DNA of 64,000 nt from Falsiruegeria litorea R37 (GCF_900172225.1 NZ_FWFO01000001.1:186001-250000); one strand, 5' to 3'; counted from the stretch's first letter, positions 25,330 to 34,520 are shown. Translations and numbers: made by a program. Notes: generated by a model not told the origin, from the letters alone.

Positions 25330-25886
25330 GGATCATTGCGGGCGATTTCCGAGGCCGCGCCTTGGCCTCGGTCGGTAAAGGGGATGCGGGCGCACACCTG
25401 CGTCCCACCACGGACCGCGTCCGCGAAAGCCTCTTCAATGTTCTGATGCACACGGGCGCTATTCCAGACGCCCGCGTGCTTGATTTGTTTGCGGGTACTG
25501 GCGCGCTCGGGCTTGAGGCGTTGTCGCGTGGTGCGGCCCACGTCAGCTTTGTCGATGACGGGCGCGTGGCGCAGGGGTTGATCCGCAAGAATATCGACCT
25601 GACCCGCAGCAGGGACCGCACGGCGATGATCCGGCGGGATGCCACGCGATTGGGACCCAACGCTGACGCGCCTTATGATCTGGTGTTCCTTGATCCGCCG
25701 TACGGCAAGGACCTGGGTCAAAAGGCGCTGAACCTGGCCGCGGCCGGTGGATGGATTGCAGATGACGCCCTGATCGTCTGGGAGGAAAGCGCCCCGATGG
25801 ACGTGCCAGAGGGGTTCGATCTGCACGACCGGCGCAAATACGGCGACACGCATGTCACGCTGCTGTGGCGCTCTGTTTCAGAGTGA
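25326..25886 (+). CDS. rsmD: 16S rRNA (guanine(966)-N(2))-methyltransferase RsmD
   Basis: 186 residues. It starts at GTG 25326, overlapping the preceding stop as GTGA, and gives the family start RIIAGDFRGRAL. The SAM motif is LDLFAGTGALGLEALSRG, and the catalytic motif is DLVFLDPPYGK, as in N2-guanine methyltransferases. It modifies G966 of 16S rRNA during small-subunit assembly. The overlap with the FAD reductase gene suggests coupled translation without an evident functional link. Confidence 0.93.
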   Translation: MRIIAGDFRGRALASVGKGDAGAHLRPTTDRVRESLFNVLMHTGAIPDARVLDLFAGTGALGLEALSRGAAHVSFVDDGRVAQGLIRKNIDLTRSRDRTAMIRRDATRLGPNADAPYDLVFLDPPYGKDLGQKALNLAAAGGWIADDALIVWEESAPMDVPEGFDLHDRRKYGDTHVTLLWRSVSE

Positions 25887-25977
25887 AATGATACGGGCGG
25901 GCCTTTGCCGAGCCTGCGTTTGCGACCAACAATCCCGACCGCTAGACCTGTCCCGAAAAGCGATTTGGAGCAGAGAC

Positions 25978-26613
25978 ATGGTTGATTTGGTGATTTTCGA
26001 TTGCGATGGCGTGCTTGTGGACAGCGAAGTGGTATCGAACCAGGTGATGGTCGACAATCTGGCCCGCTACGGTGTGCAAATGACGCTGAAAGATTGCATG
26101 AGCCAGTTCGTCGGCACCACGATGATGGGCGGTATGCAGATGGCGCGCGACATGGGCGCGGACTTGCCGGACAACTGGATCGATGAAATCTATGCCGAGA
26201 CCTATGCTGCGCTGAAGGGCGGCGTGCCTGTGGTGCGGGGTATTCCCGGAGTGCTCGCGCATCTGGATACGCGCGGCATCCCCTATTGCGTCGCTTCAAA
26301 TGGCAGTCGCGAGAAGATGCGGATCACTCTGGGTCAGAATGGCCTGTGGGAGCGGTTCGAGACCGTCATGTTCTCGGCGCATGAGTTCGGTGTCGGCAAG
26401 CCTGAACCCGATCTGTTCCTGGCAGCCGCGCAGCATTTTGGGGCCAAGTCACCAGCTGTGATCGAAGACAGCCCAAGCGGCACTCTTGCGGCGCAACGGG
26501 CAAGCATGCGGTGCTTTGGGTATGCCGAGCATGATGACGGTGCCCGATTGGCGGCCCATGGCGCGCAGGTGTTCCACGACATGGCCGATTTGCCCGCGCT
26601 TTTGGAACTGTGA
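25978..26613 (+). CDS. HAD family hydrolase (beta-phosphoglucomutase-like)
   Basis: 211 residues. The ATG at 25978 places the catalytic FDCDGVLVDS motif at 7-16 with Asp8 and Asp10. Motif II is CVASNGSR, motif III is the lysine in GVGKPEPDLFL, and motif IV is VIEDSPSG. It is a HAD phosphatase or phosphomutase with an alpha-helical cap, of the GPH/PGMB-type subfamily. The substrate cannot be predicted. A longer frame upstream lacks a good start and is rejected. Confidence 0.9.
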   Translation: MVDLVIFDCDGVLVDSEVVSNQVMVDNLARYGVQMTLKDCMSQFVGTTMMGGMQMARDMGADLPDNWIDEIYAETYAALKGGVPVVRGIPGVLAHLDTRGIPYCVASNGSREKMRITLGQNGLWERFETVMFSAHEFGVGKPEPDLFLAAAQHFGAKSPAVIEDSPSGTLAAQRASMRCFGYAEHDDGARLAAHGAQVFHDMADLPALLEL

Positions 26614-26638
26614 GGCAATTTGTGCTACCGTGCTTTGC

Positions 26639-26821
26639 ATGGATCGCACGATGACACCGAGCCTATGGGGGCCGTTTGAGCGTACAAAAGAAGCTACGGG
26701 ACCAGAGCGTAAGCCGCGCCGGTCATCCGTGTTCATCCATGATTCGGTGACGCCCGTGGGGGATACGACCTTGTTGCTGGCGCTTTGGCAGAACCAGCAA
26801 GCCAAAGAGGACGATCAGTAA
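26639..26821 (+). CDS. possible small hypothetical protein
   Basis: 60 residues (MDRTMTPSLWGPFERTK...), with coding-like codon use and no membrane segment. It follows the HAD gene by 25 bases, and its end overlaps the convergent map gene by 7 bases. The ribosome site is poor. I recognise no family, so this is a tentative gene call. Confidence 0.4.
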   Translation: MDRTMTPSLWGPFERTKEATGPERKPRRSSVFIHDSVTPVGDTTLLLALWQNQQAKEDDQ

Positions 26822-27621
26822 GTTGGGTGGAACTTGCCGCCCGGTGACAGGGTAAAGATCTCGACCCCGTCCGCTGTCACACCCACGGAATGTTCGAACT
26901 GCGCCGACAGTGATTTGTCGCGGGTCACGGCGGTCCAATCGTCGGCCAGTGTCTTGGTCTCGGGACGGCCCAGGTTCACCATCGGTTCGATGGTAAAGAA
27001 CATGCCCTCTTCCAGAACCGCACCGGTGCCGGGACGGCCATAGTGCAGAACGTTGGGCGGAGCGTGAAACACCTGACCCAGGCCATGACCACAGAAATCG
27101 CGGACAACGCTCATCCGATGCGCTTCGACGTAAGCTTGAATCGCGTGACCGATATCTCCGAACGTGTTGCCCGGCTTGACCATTTCGATGCCTTTGAACA
27201 GGGCGTCATGGGTCACCTGGATCAGGCGCTCGGCCTTGCGTGGCAATTTGCCCGCCACATACATCCGTGAGGTGTCACCGAACCAGCCGTCGACAATAAC
27301 GGTCACGTCAATGTTCAGGATATCGCCATCCTTGAGCCGCTTGTCCCCCGGAATGCCGTGGCAGACCACATGGTTCACACTGATGCAACTGGCGTGCTGA
27401 TAGCCCTTGTAACCGATGGTGGCCGAGGTCGCGCCCGCGTCTTCGACCATCTGGGTGATCATCCCGTCGATGGCACCTGTGGTCTGGCCCGGAAACACGT
27501 GCTGTGCGATGTCGTCCAGAATCTGCGCCGCAAGCGCCCCTGCGGCGTGCATGCCGGCAAAGTCGCCTTGTTCGTAAATGCGGATGCCGTCCTTTGTCAG
27601 GCGGCCACGATGTTCTTTCAT
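26815..27621 (-). CDS. map: methionine aminopeptidase, type I
   Basis: 268 residues. It removes the initiator Met from nascent proteins. The metal ligands are in place: Asp in NIDVTVIVDGWFGDTSRM (two Asp), His in DFCGHGLGQVFH, Glu in FFTIEPMVNLG and Glu in SAQFEHSVGVT. The substrate-site His is in SVNHVVCHGIPG. The ATG at 27621 gives MKEHRGRLTKDGIRIYE, the usual N-terminal region; a long upstream extension of the frame is rejected as non-homologous. Confidence 0.95.
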   Translation of the reverse strand: MKEHRGRLTKDGIRIYEQGDFAGMHAAGALAAQILDDIAQHVFPGQTTGAIDGMITQMVEDAGATSATIGYKGYQHASCISVNHVVCHGIPGDKRLKDGDILNIDVTVIVDGWFGDTSRMYVAGKLPRKAERLIQVTHDALFKGIEMVKPGNTFGDIGHAIQAYVEAHRMSVVRDFCGHGLGQVFHAPPNVLHYGRPGTGAVLEEGMFFTIEPMVNLGRPETKTLADDWTAVTRDKSLSAQFEHSVGVTADGVEIFTLSPGGKFHPTY

Positions 27622-27840
27622 CAACGCGGGGCTCCATTCGTTGCGCGCTTGGCCCTTATTTAGTCTGCTTGCGCGGAAAGGGCCAGAGGGCGTTCGATTG
27701 CTGGCCTTTGGCCCATACCCGAGTGAGACGCAAGGTCCTATGTTGTTTCGTCGGACATATCGGTTTCGTGATTTGATAATCCCATGGGCTTGGTCAAGCG
27801 TTTGGCGCAACTACGAACCCAAACAGAACAGGACAATCAG

Positions 27841-28212
27841 ATGATCGGTTATGTCACCGTCGGCGTGTCAGATATGGAACGCGCCAAAAGCTTTTACACA
27901 GGACTGTTTGCCGACAAGGGCGCAAAGGTCGTGATCGACGCGGGCCGCATCGCTTTTATCGGCGCTGAACCGGGCGCGCCCATGGTGGCCGTTTGCACGC
28001 CTTACGATGGCGAGGCGTGTCACCACGGCAACGGCGGCATGATCGCTTTTCCTGCCGACAGTAAGGACGCAGCACAGGCCATGTACGACCGTGCCATCAG
28101 CCTGGGTGCCACAGACGAAGGCGAACCGGGACAGCGTGTGCCGGATCGATTCTACGGTGCCTATGTGCGCGACCCCGACGGCAACAAGCTGTGCTTCTAC
28201 GTCTTTGGCTGA
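27841..28212 (+). CDS. VOC (glyoxalase/bleomycin-resistance fold) family protein
   Basis: 123 residues with a single VOC module pair: YVTVGVSDMERAKSFYTGLF at the N-terminus and YGAYVRDPDGNKLCFYVFG at the C-terminus, typical of this fold. Most relatives are uncharacterised metalloenzymes or resistance proteins. The ATG at 27841 follows ACAGGAC. It stands alone after map on the opposite strand; function is open. Confidence 0.85.
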   Translation: MIGYVTVGVSDMERAKSFYTGLFADKGAKVVIDAGRIAFIGAEPGAPMVAVCTPYDGEACHHGNGGMIAFPADSKDAAQAMYDRAISLGATDEGEPGQRVPDRFYGAYVRDPDGNKLCFYVFG

Positions 28213-28233
28213 ACCTTTACGGTCTCTGGCCGC

Positions 28234-28713
28234 TCAGGTCAGAGACTTCTCGAACCGCCAGATTTCCAATGGATAGGTTCCGACGCCTGCCTCGAAGCGC
28301 AAGATTTCAGTGCGTGCGTTGACCCAGCCACGCTTTTCATAAAATCGCGCGGCGCGGTCATTGCCGACGGCACAGGCCAACCAGGCGGTCGCGTGGCCGC
28401 TCGCTTGAATACGCCGCTCACCGTCTTGGATCAGGTCAGCCGCCAACCCCGTGCCGCGTGCCTGGGCAGAGACATACATCTGATTGATCTCATCCTTCAG
28501 AACCACACACAGACCAAAGACTTGCCCATCCTGAACCGCGATACGGGTTGTAGCTGCGTACTTCACCAGCCGCGAGGCGAAGCTGTCCAGGGTGCGCAGC
28601 TTGGTCAGATCACTTGGCACAATGTCAGCATGCGCTTCGTGCCAGCCTGCGTGCCACACCTCAGCCGCTTGCGGAATTAGGTCTGTTGTCAGTTCGGTTA
28701 TCTCATAACTCAT
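28234..28713 (-). CDS. GNAT family N-acetyltransferase
   Basis: 159 residues with a GNAT fold. The acetyl-CoA loop region is QMYVSAQARGTGLAADLIQDGE (about 84-105), and WLACAVGNDRAARFYEKRGWV is the helix-beta4 region. The acceptor is unknown. It starts 5 bases before the end of sfsA on the same strand, suggesting a two-gene operon. Confidence 0.87.
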   Translation of the reverse strand: MSYEITELTTDLIPQAAEVWHAGWHEAHADIVPSDLTKLRTLDSFASRLVKYAATTRIAVQDGQVFGLCVVLKDEINQMYVSAQARGTGLAADLIQDGERRIQASGHATAWLACAVGNDRAARFYEKRGWVNARTEILRFEAGVGTYPLEIWRFEKSLT

Positions 28714-28718
28714 AATTG

Positions 28719-29426
28719 TTACTCGGTCCGCAGGGTGCGCGAGGTATCGACGGTGATCCCATCGGGAGAGATCCGCGTGGCATAGATCAGACGCTCGACA
28801 CCGTTTTGATGCGCGGCATCAAAAGCCGCCGCATAGGCCGGGTCGATGTCTGCGGCCAGGGCAAAGCGATCACAATCGGTCCGTTGCACCAGATAGAGCA
28901 TGATGGCGCGATGGCCGTGTTCAACCATTTTGGCCAATTCGTTCAGGTGCTTTGTGCCGCGTGCGGTGACGCTGTCGGGAAATTCGGCCAGGCCCGGCCG
29001 GCGTGACAGGGTCACGCTTTTGACCTCGACATAGGCATCGGGCAGGTCGGGGCCCGAGAGCAGAAAGTCGATCCGGCTTTTCTCGCCATACTTCACCTCA
29101 GCCCGGACGGTGTCATAGGCCGCTAACTCAGGGAGCTCCCGCGCTTCAAGAGTCGCGCGCAAGGCCCGGTTGGGGACCGAGGTGTCGACGCCGGTGAAAT
29201 GCCCGTTCTCGTGATCGACCAGCCGCCAGCCGTATTTCAGCTTTTTCTTGGGATCGTCATTGGGCTCCAGCCAGATTTTCGATCCCGGTTCCGCCAACCC
29301 CATCATCGAGCCGGGGTTGGCGCAATGCGCCGTCACTTCGCGCCCGTCCTCTAGCGTGCAATCGGCCAGAAAGCGTTTGTAGCGGCGGATCAGGCGGGCG
29401 GGGATCAGGGGGGTGGGGAAGTTCAT
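28719..29426 (-). CDS. sfsA: DNA/RNA nuclease SfsA
   Basis: 235 residues, the standard length. Family hallmarks are LIRRYKRFLADCTLEDG, VTAHCANPGSMMGL, the nuclease-like DFLL...YVEVKSVTL (an Asp and the ExK motif) and FPDSVTARGTKHLNEL. It was first described as a sugar fermentation stimulation protein; later work assigns nucleic-acid binding or nuclease activity. It is followed by a GNAT gene. Confidence 0.95.
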   Translation of the reverse strand: MNFPTPLIPARLIRRYKRFLADCTLEDGREVTAHCANPGSMMGLAEPGSKIWLEPNDDPKKKLKYGWRLVDHENGHFTGVDTSVPNRALRATLEARELPELAAYDTVRAEVKYGEKSRIDFLLSGPDLPDAYVEVKSVTLSRRPGLAEFPDSVTARGTKHLNELAKMVEHGHRAIMLYLVQRTDCDRFALAADIDPAYAAAFDAAHQNGVERLIYATRISPDGITVDTSRTLRTE

Positions 29427-29467
29427 GCCCCAGGCCTATCGCACCCCCGCCCATGGGAAAAGAGGGA

Positions 29468-30223
29468 TCAGGCCACGCCGGCCATTACACCCCCGTCCAC
29501 GTCCCAAATCGCGCCAGTTACCCAAGTCGCGCGGTCCGACAGCAGATGCACGACCGTCTCGGCCACATCCTGTGCCTGACCCACGCGTCCAATGGGATGG
29601 AAGCTGTCGAACCCGTCAGTCAGTGTGGCCTCGATCTCATCGGGGTTGATAAAGGCGCCATAGATCGGGGTGACGACGACAGCGGGCGAAACGGCGTTGA
29701 CCCGGATGTTGTGCGGGGCGAGTTCCATCGCAAGATGTTGGGTCAGGGAATGCAGCCCGGCCTTGGCCATGGAATAGGCTGAGGATGGCGTGGCTTTGAT
29801 TGCCTGTTTTGCCCACATCGACCCGATATTCACGATCGCGCCGCTGCCATGTTTGACCATGTTGCGCGCCACGGCCTGGGTCGCAAAAAAGGTCGCGCGG
29901 TTCAGGTCCATGTAGCTGTCATAATCCTGCGCGTCATGATCCAGGAAGGGTTGGGGGGTAAAGGTTCCCGCGGCATTGATCAGGCCGGTGATGTGTCGGG
30001 GGGTGGCGTCGATGGCCTGGATCAGGCGGCTTACATGAGCTGTGTCGCGCAGATCGGCCTGCAGTGTTTCGACCGCCTCGCCCAAGTCGGCTTGCGCGGC
30101 TTGCAACTTGTCCTTGGACGAGCCGACAAGTGTCACGTGTTCTCCGCGTTCGACCAGAATGCGCGCTGAGGCAAGGCCCATACCGCTCGACCCGCCGATG
30201 ATGAATGTGGTTGTCTGTGTCAT
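29468..30223 (-). CDS. SDR family oxidoreductase
   Basis: 251 residues of a classical short-chain dehydrogenase. The cofactor motif is [11 protein letters not shown] (about 9-19), NAAG lies near 85-88, and the catalytic Ser (NIGSMWAK) and YSMAK (Tyr/Lys, about 154-158) follow. The C-terminal Rossmann segment ends [12 protein letters not shown]. The substrate is unknown. It is divergent from a TetR gene and the intergenic region carries two similar operators, so it is very likely repressed by that regulator. Confidence 0.92.
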   Translation of the reverse strand: MTQTTTFIIGGSSGMGLASARILVERGEHVTLVGSSKDKLQAAQADLGEAVETLQADLRDTAHVSRLIQAIDATPRHITGLINAAGTFTPQPFLDHDAQDYDSYMDLNRATFFATQAVARNMVKHGSGAIVNIGSMWAKQAIKATPSSAYSMAKAGLHSLTQHLAMELAPHNIRVNAVSPAVVVTPIYGAFINPDEIEATLTDGFDSFHPIGRVGQAQDVAETVVHLLSDRATWVTGAIWDVDGGVMAGVA

Positions 30224-30234
30224 GAAGTATTTCC

Positions 30235-30256
30235 CTATCTACTAGTAGGTAGATAG
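30235..30256. promoter_or_regulatory. TetR-type operator 1
   Basis: The arms CTATCTAC (30235-30242) and GTAGATAG (30249-30256) are a perfect inverted repeat around a 6-base centre, 12 bases before the SDR start. It would allow repression of the SDR gene. Confidence 0.75.
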
Positions 30257-30285
30257 ATTGGCGATTGCGTTTTTTATTTCAACCC

Positions 30286-30307
30286 CTATCTACTGATAGG
30301 TAGAAAA
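30286..30307. promoter_or_regulatory. TetR-type operator 2
   Basis: CTATCTAC (30286-30293), a 6-base centre and GTAG (30300-30303) repeat the pattern of operator 1 with a weaker right arm. It is 51 bases away and next to the TetR start at 30322, which suggests autorepression. Confidence 0.7.
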
Positions 30308-30321
30308 TTTGGTGAAACCAC

Positions 30322-30861
30322 ATGGCCCAACCCGACACTGTGACCCGTATTCTGGACATTGCAGAGCGCATGGCGCGGCAGGGCGGATACAACTCGTTCA
30401 GCTTCCGCGACATCGCGGGTGAGATCGGGATCAAAGCTGCCAGCGTGCACTACCACTTTGCCAACAAAGAGGCGCTTGGGGCCGCGATAGCCGAGCGATA
30501 CACAGAGAACTTCCTGACTGCTTTGGGCGAGCCGGGGGATGCTGCCCCTGATGATATGATCCAGCGCTACGTAGCGGCTTATCGCAGTGCGTTGTTGGAC
30601 GATGGGTTGATGTGTCTGTGTGGGATGTTCGGCGCGGAGATCAGCGATCTGCCTGCTCCGGTTGCCGTAAAAACCCGTATGTTCTTCGAACGCAATATGG
30701 ACTGGCTGAGCAATGTTTATGTCGCCAAGGACTTTGATGCGGGGAACGCGCGCGTCAAGGCAGGTGCTTTGATCGCGCAGCTAGAGGGTGCGATGATCTT
30801 GGCACGCAGCCTGGATGACATGGCGCTTTTTGACCGGATATCTGCGACACCTGCGCCTTAG
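30322..30861 (+). CDS. TetR/AcrR family transcriptional regulator
   Basis: 179 residues. The N-terminal helix-turn-helix is clear: RILDIAERMARQGGYNSFSFRDIAGEI then KAASVHYHFANKEALGAAIAERY. The C-terminal ligand domain resembles that of regulators of reactive-compound detoxification, with LMCLCGMFGAEI containing two cysteines (about 96 and 98) that could sense electrophiles. It is divergent from the SDR gene with two shared operator-like sites, so it probably represses both genes. Confidence 0.92.
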   Translation: MAQPDTVTRILDIAERMARQGGYNSFSFRDIAGEIGIKAASVHYHFANKEALGAAIAERYTENFLTALGEPGDAAPDDMIQRYVAAYRSALLDDGLMCLCGMFGAEISDLPAPVAVKTRMFFERNMDWLSNVYVAKDFDAGNARVKAGALIAQLEGAMILARSLDDMALFDRISATPAP

Positions 30862-30930
30862 ACGCTTTCTGCCCTTGCGGGGCAGGGCAGGACAGATATC
30901 TTGCAATCGCGTTTCACAGGAGGCCGACCC

Positions 30931-31653
30931 ATGTCGAACCCAAAGGCTGCCATGCTTGTCATCGGGGATGAGATCCTTTCGGGGCGGACCCGTGATGCCA
31001 ACATGTTTCACCTGGCTGGGGAGCTGACGAAACACGGCATCGATCTGTGCGAGGTGCGGATTGTCAGCGACGATGCAACTGCCATCGAGCAGGCGGTCAA
31101 GGCGCTGTCGGCGGCCAATGACCATGTGTTCACCAGCGGCGGCATTGGCCCCACCCATGACGACATCACCGCCGATTGCATCGCGCGCGCCTTTGGTAAG
31201 CACATCGACGTGCGTGCGGACGCGCGGGCACTGCTCGAGGCGCATTACCAAGCGACTGGGCTGGAGCTGAACGAGGCCCGCCTGCGCATGGCCCGTATTC
31301 CGGACGACGCTGTTCTGATCGAAAACCCGGTCTCGACCGCGCCCGGTTTCACATTGGAGAATGTCCATGTGATGGCCGGCGTCCCCAGCGTGTTCCGCGC
31401 CATGGTCGCCAGCGTCCTGCCCACATTGACTGGCGGTGCTCCGCTTTTGTCACAAACCCTTCGCGTCAATCGCGGCGAGGGGGACATCGCCTCGACCCTT
31501 TCAACGTTGGCCGAGGATTTCGCTGATCTGTCGATCGGCTGCTACCCGTTTCAAAAAGACGGTGTGTTCGGTGCGAATGTGGTTGTGCGTGGCACCGATG
31601 GGGCACGCATTGACGCCGCAGTGACCCGGCTGGCGCGGGAGTTGGAGCTGTGA
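30931..31653 (+). CDS. CinA-like molybdopterin-binding domain protein
   Basis: 240 residues matching the N-terminal MoaB/MogA-like domain of CinA proteins (competence/damage-inducible protein A), without the C-terminal deamidase domain. AMLVIGDEILSGRTRDANM, TSGGIGPTHDDITADCIARAFG and VMAGVPSVFRAM are characteristic. CAGGAGG lies upstream of the ATG at 30931. Single-domain forms are common in alphaproteobacteria; their role is uncertain. It is coupled (GTGA) to the GNAT gene. Confidence 0.9.
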   Translation: MSNPKAAMLVIGDEILSGRTRDANMFHLAGELTKHGIDLCEVRIVSDDATAIEQAVKALSAANDHVFTSGGIGPTHDDITADCIARAFGKHIDVRADARALLEAHYQATGLELNEARLRMARIPDDAVLIENPVSTAPGFTLENVHVMAGVPSVFRAMVASVLPTLTGGAPLLSQTLRVNRGEGDIASTLSTLAEDFADLSIGCYPFQKDGVFGANVVVRGTDGARIDAAVTRLARELEL

Positions 31654-32360
31654 GCGTGAACTGGTTTGATGTCATCGACCAGACCTGGCCTGCCGCAGCA
31701 CGACATGCTGTCGGTCCTTTTGTGCTGCGCGAGGGGAAAGGCGGCGGCAGCCGTGTGTCAGCCGCGACCGCAGATGGCCCCGTGACCGAGGCAGAGATTG
31801 AAACGGTTGAGGGCGCAATGCGCAACCTTGGACAGAAGCAGATCTTCATGATCCGTCCGGGGGACGAGGCGCTGGACGCGCAATTGGACGCGCGCGGCTA
31901 TCAGGTTGTCGATGCTGTCACGATCTATTCCTGCCCGGTGGCACAGCTGACCGATCTGGTCATCCCGCGTGTCACCGTTTTTACCATTTGGGAACCGCTG
32001 GCGATCATGCGCGAGATCTGGGCAGCCGGTGGGATTGGTCCCGCGCGACTGGCCGTGATGGATCGTGCCAAAGGACCCAAGACCGGTATCCTGATGCGTT
32101 TCAATGACAAACCCGGTGGGGCTGCCTATGCCGCCATTCATGACGGGGTTGCCATGGTCCACGCTGTCGAAGTCGTCCCATTCCAACGCAAGCAGGGCCT
32201 GGGCAAATGGGCGATGCGCGGCGCGGCCTTTTGGGCGCAGGAAAACGGTGCCAACACCTTGAGCGTGATGTGCACCGATGCAAACGAAGGCGCCAATGCG
32301 CTCTACCGCTCGCTGGGAATGCTACCGGTCAGCAAGTATCACTACCGCCATCTTGTCTAG
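31650..32360 (+). CDS. GNAT family N-acetyltransferase
   Basis: 236 residues starting at GTG 31650, which overlaps the cinA-like stop (GTGA); a second in-frame GTG at 31656 is possible. The C-terminal half has the GNAT core: AMVHAVEVVPFQRKQGLGKWAMRGAAFWAQENG (acetyl-CoA loop) and NEGANALYRSLGM. The N-terminal half is less conserved. The acceptor is unknown. It lies in a run of closely spaced genes from 30931 to 33853. Confidence 0.87.
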   Translation: MSVNWFDVIDQTWPAAARHAVGPFVLREGKGGGSRVSAATADGPVTEAEIETVEGAMRNLGQKQIFMIRPGDEALDAQLDARGYQVVDAVTIYSCPVAQLTDLVIPRVTVFTIWEPLAIMREIWAAGGIGPARLAVMDRAKGPKTGILMRFNDKPGGAAYAAIHDGVAMVHAVEVVPFQRKQGLGKWAMRGAAFWAQENGANTLSVMCTDANEGANALYRSLGMLPVSKYHYRHLV

Positions 32361-32375
32361 GGGAGAGAGACAGAC

Positions 32376-32948
32376 GTGACCAAAGACAACCAACCCACCG
32401 CCTTGGATCTGCCCATGGTCGATCCGCTGCCGGAAGAGACGCAGCGCTATTTCGACATCTGCGTCGAAAAGCTGGGCATGGTGCCCAACGTGCTCAAGGC
32501 CAACGCCTTTGACATCGACAAGCTGAACGCCTTTACCAACATGTATAACGACCTGATGCTGGCCCCTAGCGGGTTGAGCAAGCTGGAGCGCGAGATGGTC
32601 GCTGTTGTGGTGTCGTCGATCAACAAATGCTTCTACTGCCTTGTGGCGCATGGCGCAGCCGTGCGGCAATTGTCAGGCGACCCCAAGCTGGGCGAGATGT
32701 TGGTGATGAACTATCGCGTCGCGCCCTTGGATGTGCGCCAGCGTTCGATGTTGGATTTTGCCGAAAAGGTCACCACTGCCAGCGCCAAGACCGAAGAAGC
32801 TGATCGCCAAGCGCTGCGCGACGTGGGGCTCTCTGATCGGGACATCTGGGATCTGGCCAACGTGATCGGGTTCTTCAACATGTCCAACCGCGTGGCCAGC
32901 GCCACTGCTATGGTGCCCAACGACGAGTATCACAGTCAGTTCAGATGA
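32376..32948 (+). CDS. peroxidase-related enzyme, AhpD/carboxymuconolactone decarboxylase-like
   Basis: 190 residues starting at GTG 32376 with GGGGAGAGAGA upstream. The AhpD-like active site is KCFYCLVAHGAAV with a CxxC and a nearby His, placing it in the uncharacterised peroxidase-related group of the carboxymuconolactone decarboxylase superfamily. It probably handles peroxides or thiol redox in the cytoplasm. The stop overlaps the OmpA-like gene start by 4 bases. Confidence 0.9.
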   Translation: MTKDNQPTALDLPMVDPLPEETQRYFDICVEKLGMVPNVLKANAFDIDKLNAFTNMYNDLMLAPSGLSKLEREMVAVVVSSINKCFYCLVAHGAAVRQLSGDPKLGEMLVMNYRVAPLDVRQRSMLDFAEKVTTASAKTEEADRQALRDVGLSDRDIWDLANVIGFFNMSNRVASATAMVPNDEYHSQFR

Positions 32949-33853
32949 TCCGGTCCCTTGCTCTCTGCGCCGTGTTTGCGGCCTTGCCTGCTGCGGCGCA
33001 GGAGCTGGCTTTGCCGCCTGAGGCGCGGCAGCTCACCAACAGGGACAATCCGCTGGACAGCTACGAATTGCCGATTGCCGTCTGGGACGGCACCGGTGTT
33101 CCCTCGCGAGAGGTGCAGGGGCGCGTGGTCAAGCGCACCTGGCGCATGTCCGTGGGCTCAAAGACGACATTGCAGGTCTTTGCCGCGCTGCGGAATCAGA
33201 TCGAGGCCCAGGGGTATGACGTTTTGCTGGATTGCCCCGCAGAGGCTTGCGGGGGATTTGATTTCCGTTTCGGCACCGAGGTGGTTCCATCGCCGGATAT
33301 GTATGTCTCGATTCGAGATTACCGGTTCATGTCCGCAATCCGAGAAGATGAGGTGTTGAGCCTGCTGGTCAGCCGCAATCCTCCTGACGCGTATGTTCAG
33401 GTCATCACGGTGACACCCGCCGAGGTCGTCCCATTGGAGGTTGCTCAAACGGATGAAGCTGAAGAGGTGCCCGAGCCAGGTATTGCAGCAAACCTAGAAG
33501 CCTCGGGGCATGTGATTCTGAATGATCTCGAATTCGAAACTGGGGCAGATGCCTTGGGCAACGGACCCTTTGCTGTTTTGTCTGAATTGGCCGACTGGTT
33601 GAAACAGGATGAAGCGCGCCGGGTTGTTCTTGTGGGGCACACGGACAACATCGGGCTGCTTGAACGCAACACCGCGCTAAGCCAACGCCGTGCCGAGGCC
33701 GTAAAGGCGCGCCTGATCGAGGCCTTTGAGGTGGCGGCGGAACAACTGGAAACGGCGGGAGCAGGATATCTTGCGCCGGTGGATTCGAATGCGACACCTG
33801 AGGGACGTGAAGCGAACCGACGTGTCGAAGCCGTTGTTTTGCCGGTTCGATAA
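32945..33853 (+). CDS. OmpA family protein
   Basis: 302 residues with a signal peptide (MIRSLALCAVFAALPAAAQ, cleavage near 18). A unique N-terminal domain (about 20-165) is followed by an acidic linker and a C-terminal OmpA domain (about 185-300) that should bind peptidoglycan. The OmpA domain shows VVLVGHTDNIG, then LSQRRAEAVKARL and REANRRVEAVV. It is the last gene of the cinA-to-ompA run. It probably sits in the periplasm or outer membrane. Confidence 0.9.
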   Translation: MIRSLALCAVFAALPAAAQELALPPEARQLTNRDNPLDSYELPIAVWDGTGVPSREVQGRVVKRTWRMSVGSKTTLQVFAALRNQIEAQGYDVLLDCPAEACGGFDFRFGTEVVPSPDMYVSIRDYRFMSAIREDEVLSLLVSRNPPDAYVQVITVTPAEVVPLEVAQTDEAEEVPEPGIAANLEASGHVILNDLEFETGADALGNGPFAVLSELADWLKQDEARRVVLVGHTDNIGLLERNTALSQRRAEAVKARLIEAFEVAAEQLETAGAGYLAPVDSNATPEGREANRRVEAVVLPVR

Positions 33854-33872
33854 GCCGTGATTGAAAGGGGGG

Positions 33873-34520
33873 ATGCCGCTGGTTTTCAGCCCCCCCGACA
33901 GCATTTACAAAGGGAACAGTAGTTTGACTCCTGCACGACTCAGAGAACTTTATGGGGACGCGTCCCAACATGCGGCGGCCAAGGTCATTTCGCATTTTGA
34001 TCATCATTGCCGCATTTTCATTGAACACGCCTCTTTCCTGATTTTTGCGACGTCAGATGGCACAAATCTGGACGTATCTCCCAAGGGGGACCCTGCGGGA
34101 TTCGTCAAAGTCGAAACCGATAGAACACTGCTGATCCCCGATCGTCCCGGCAACAACCGGATTGATGGGCTAATGAATATTCTGGCTCATCCCAAAGTGG
34201 CGCTTCTGTTTCTGATCCCGTCGGTGTCCGAGACGTTGCGCGTGAACGGAACTGCCGAAGTCCTTGAGGAACGGGACTTGTGTGATCAGTTCCAAATCAA
34301 TGGCCGCAGCCCCAAAACGGTCATTCGGGTTACGGCGGACGAGGTCTTTACCCATTGCGGCAAGGCGCCAATGCGCGCGAGGCTGTGGAAGCCAGAAAGT
34401 TGGCCCGCGGAACGGCCGGTTGCGACACTCTATGAAATGGTTCGGGATCATTCGGAACTGGACGTGGCTTCGACCGATCAGGCCTACACGGAACAGCGTT
34501 ATCGCGAGACGCTGTACTAA
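33873..34520 (+). CDS. pyridoxamine 5'-phosphate oxidase family protein (MSMEG_1061-like)
   Basis: 215 residues with the split-barrel flavin-binding fold of the PNPOx superfamily: SHFDHHCRIFIEHASFLIFATSD, LDVSPKGDPAGFVKVE and NRIDGLMNILAHPKVALLFLIP, resembling the MSMEG_1061 subgroup. The start is uncertain. ATG 33873 has a G-run immediately before it, whereas TTG 33924 has a well-placed AAAGGGA and would start at the conserved LTPARLRELYG. The substrate is unknown. Confidence 0.85.
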   Translation: MPLVFSPPDSIYKGNSSLTPARLRELYGDASQHAAAKVISHFDHHCRIFIEHASFLIFATSDGTNLDVSPKGDPAGFVKVETDRTLLIPDRPGNNRIDGLMNILAHPKVALLFLIPSVSETLRVNGTAEVLEERDLCDQFQINGRSPKTVIRVTADEVFTHCGKAPMRARLWKPESWPAERPVATLYEMVRDHSELDVASTDQAYTEQRYRETLY

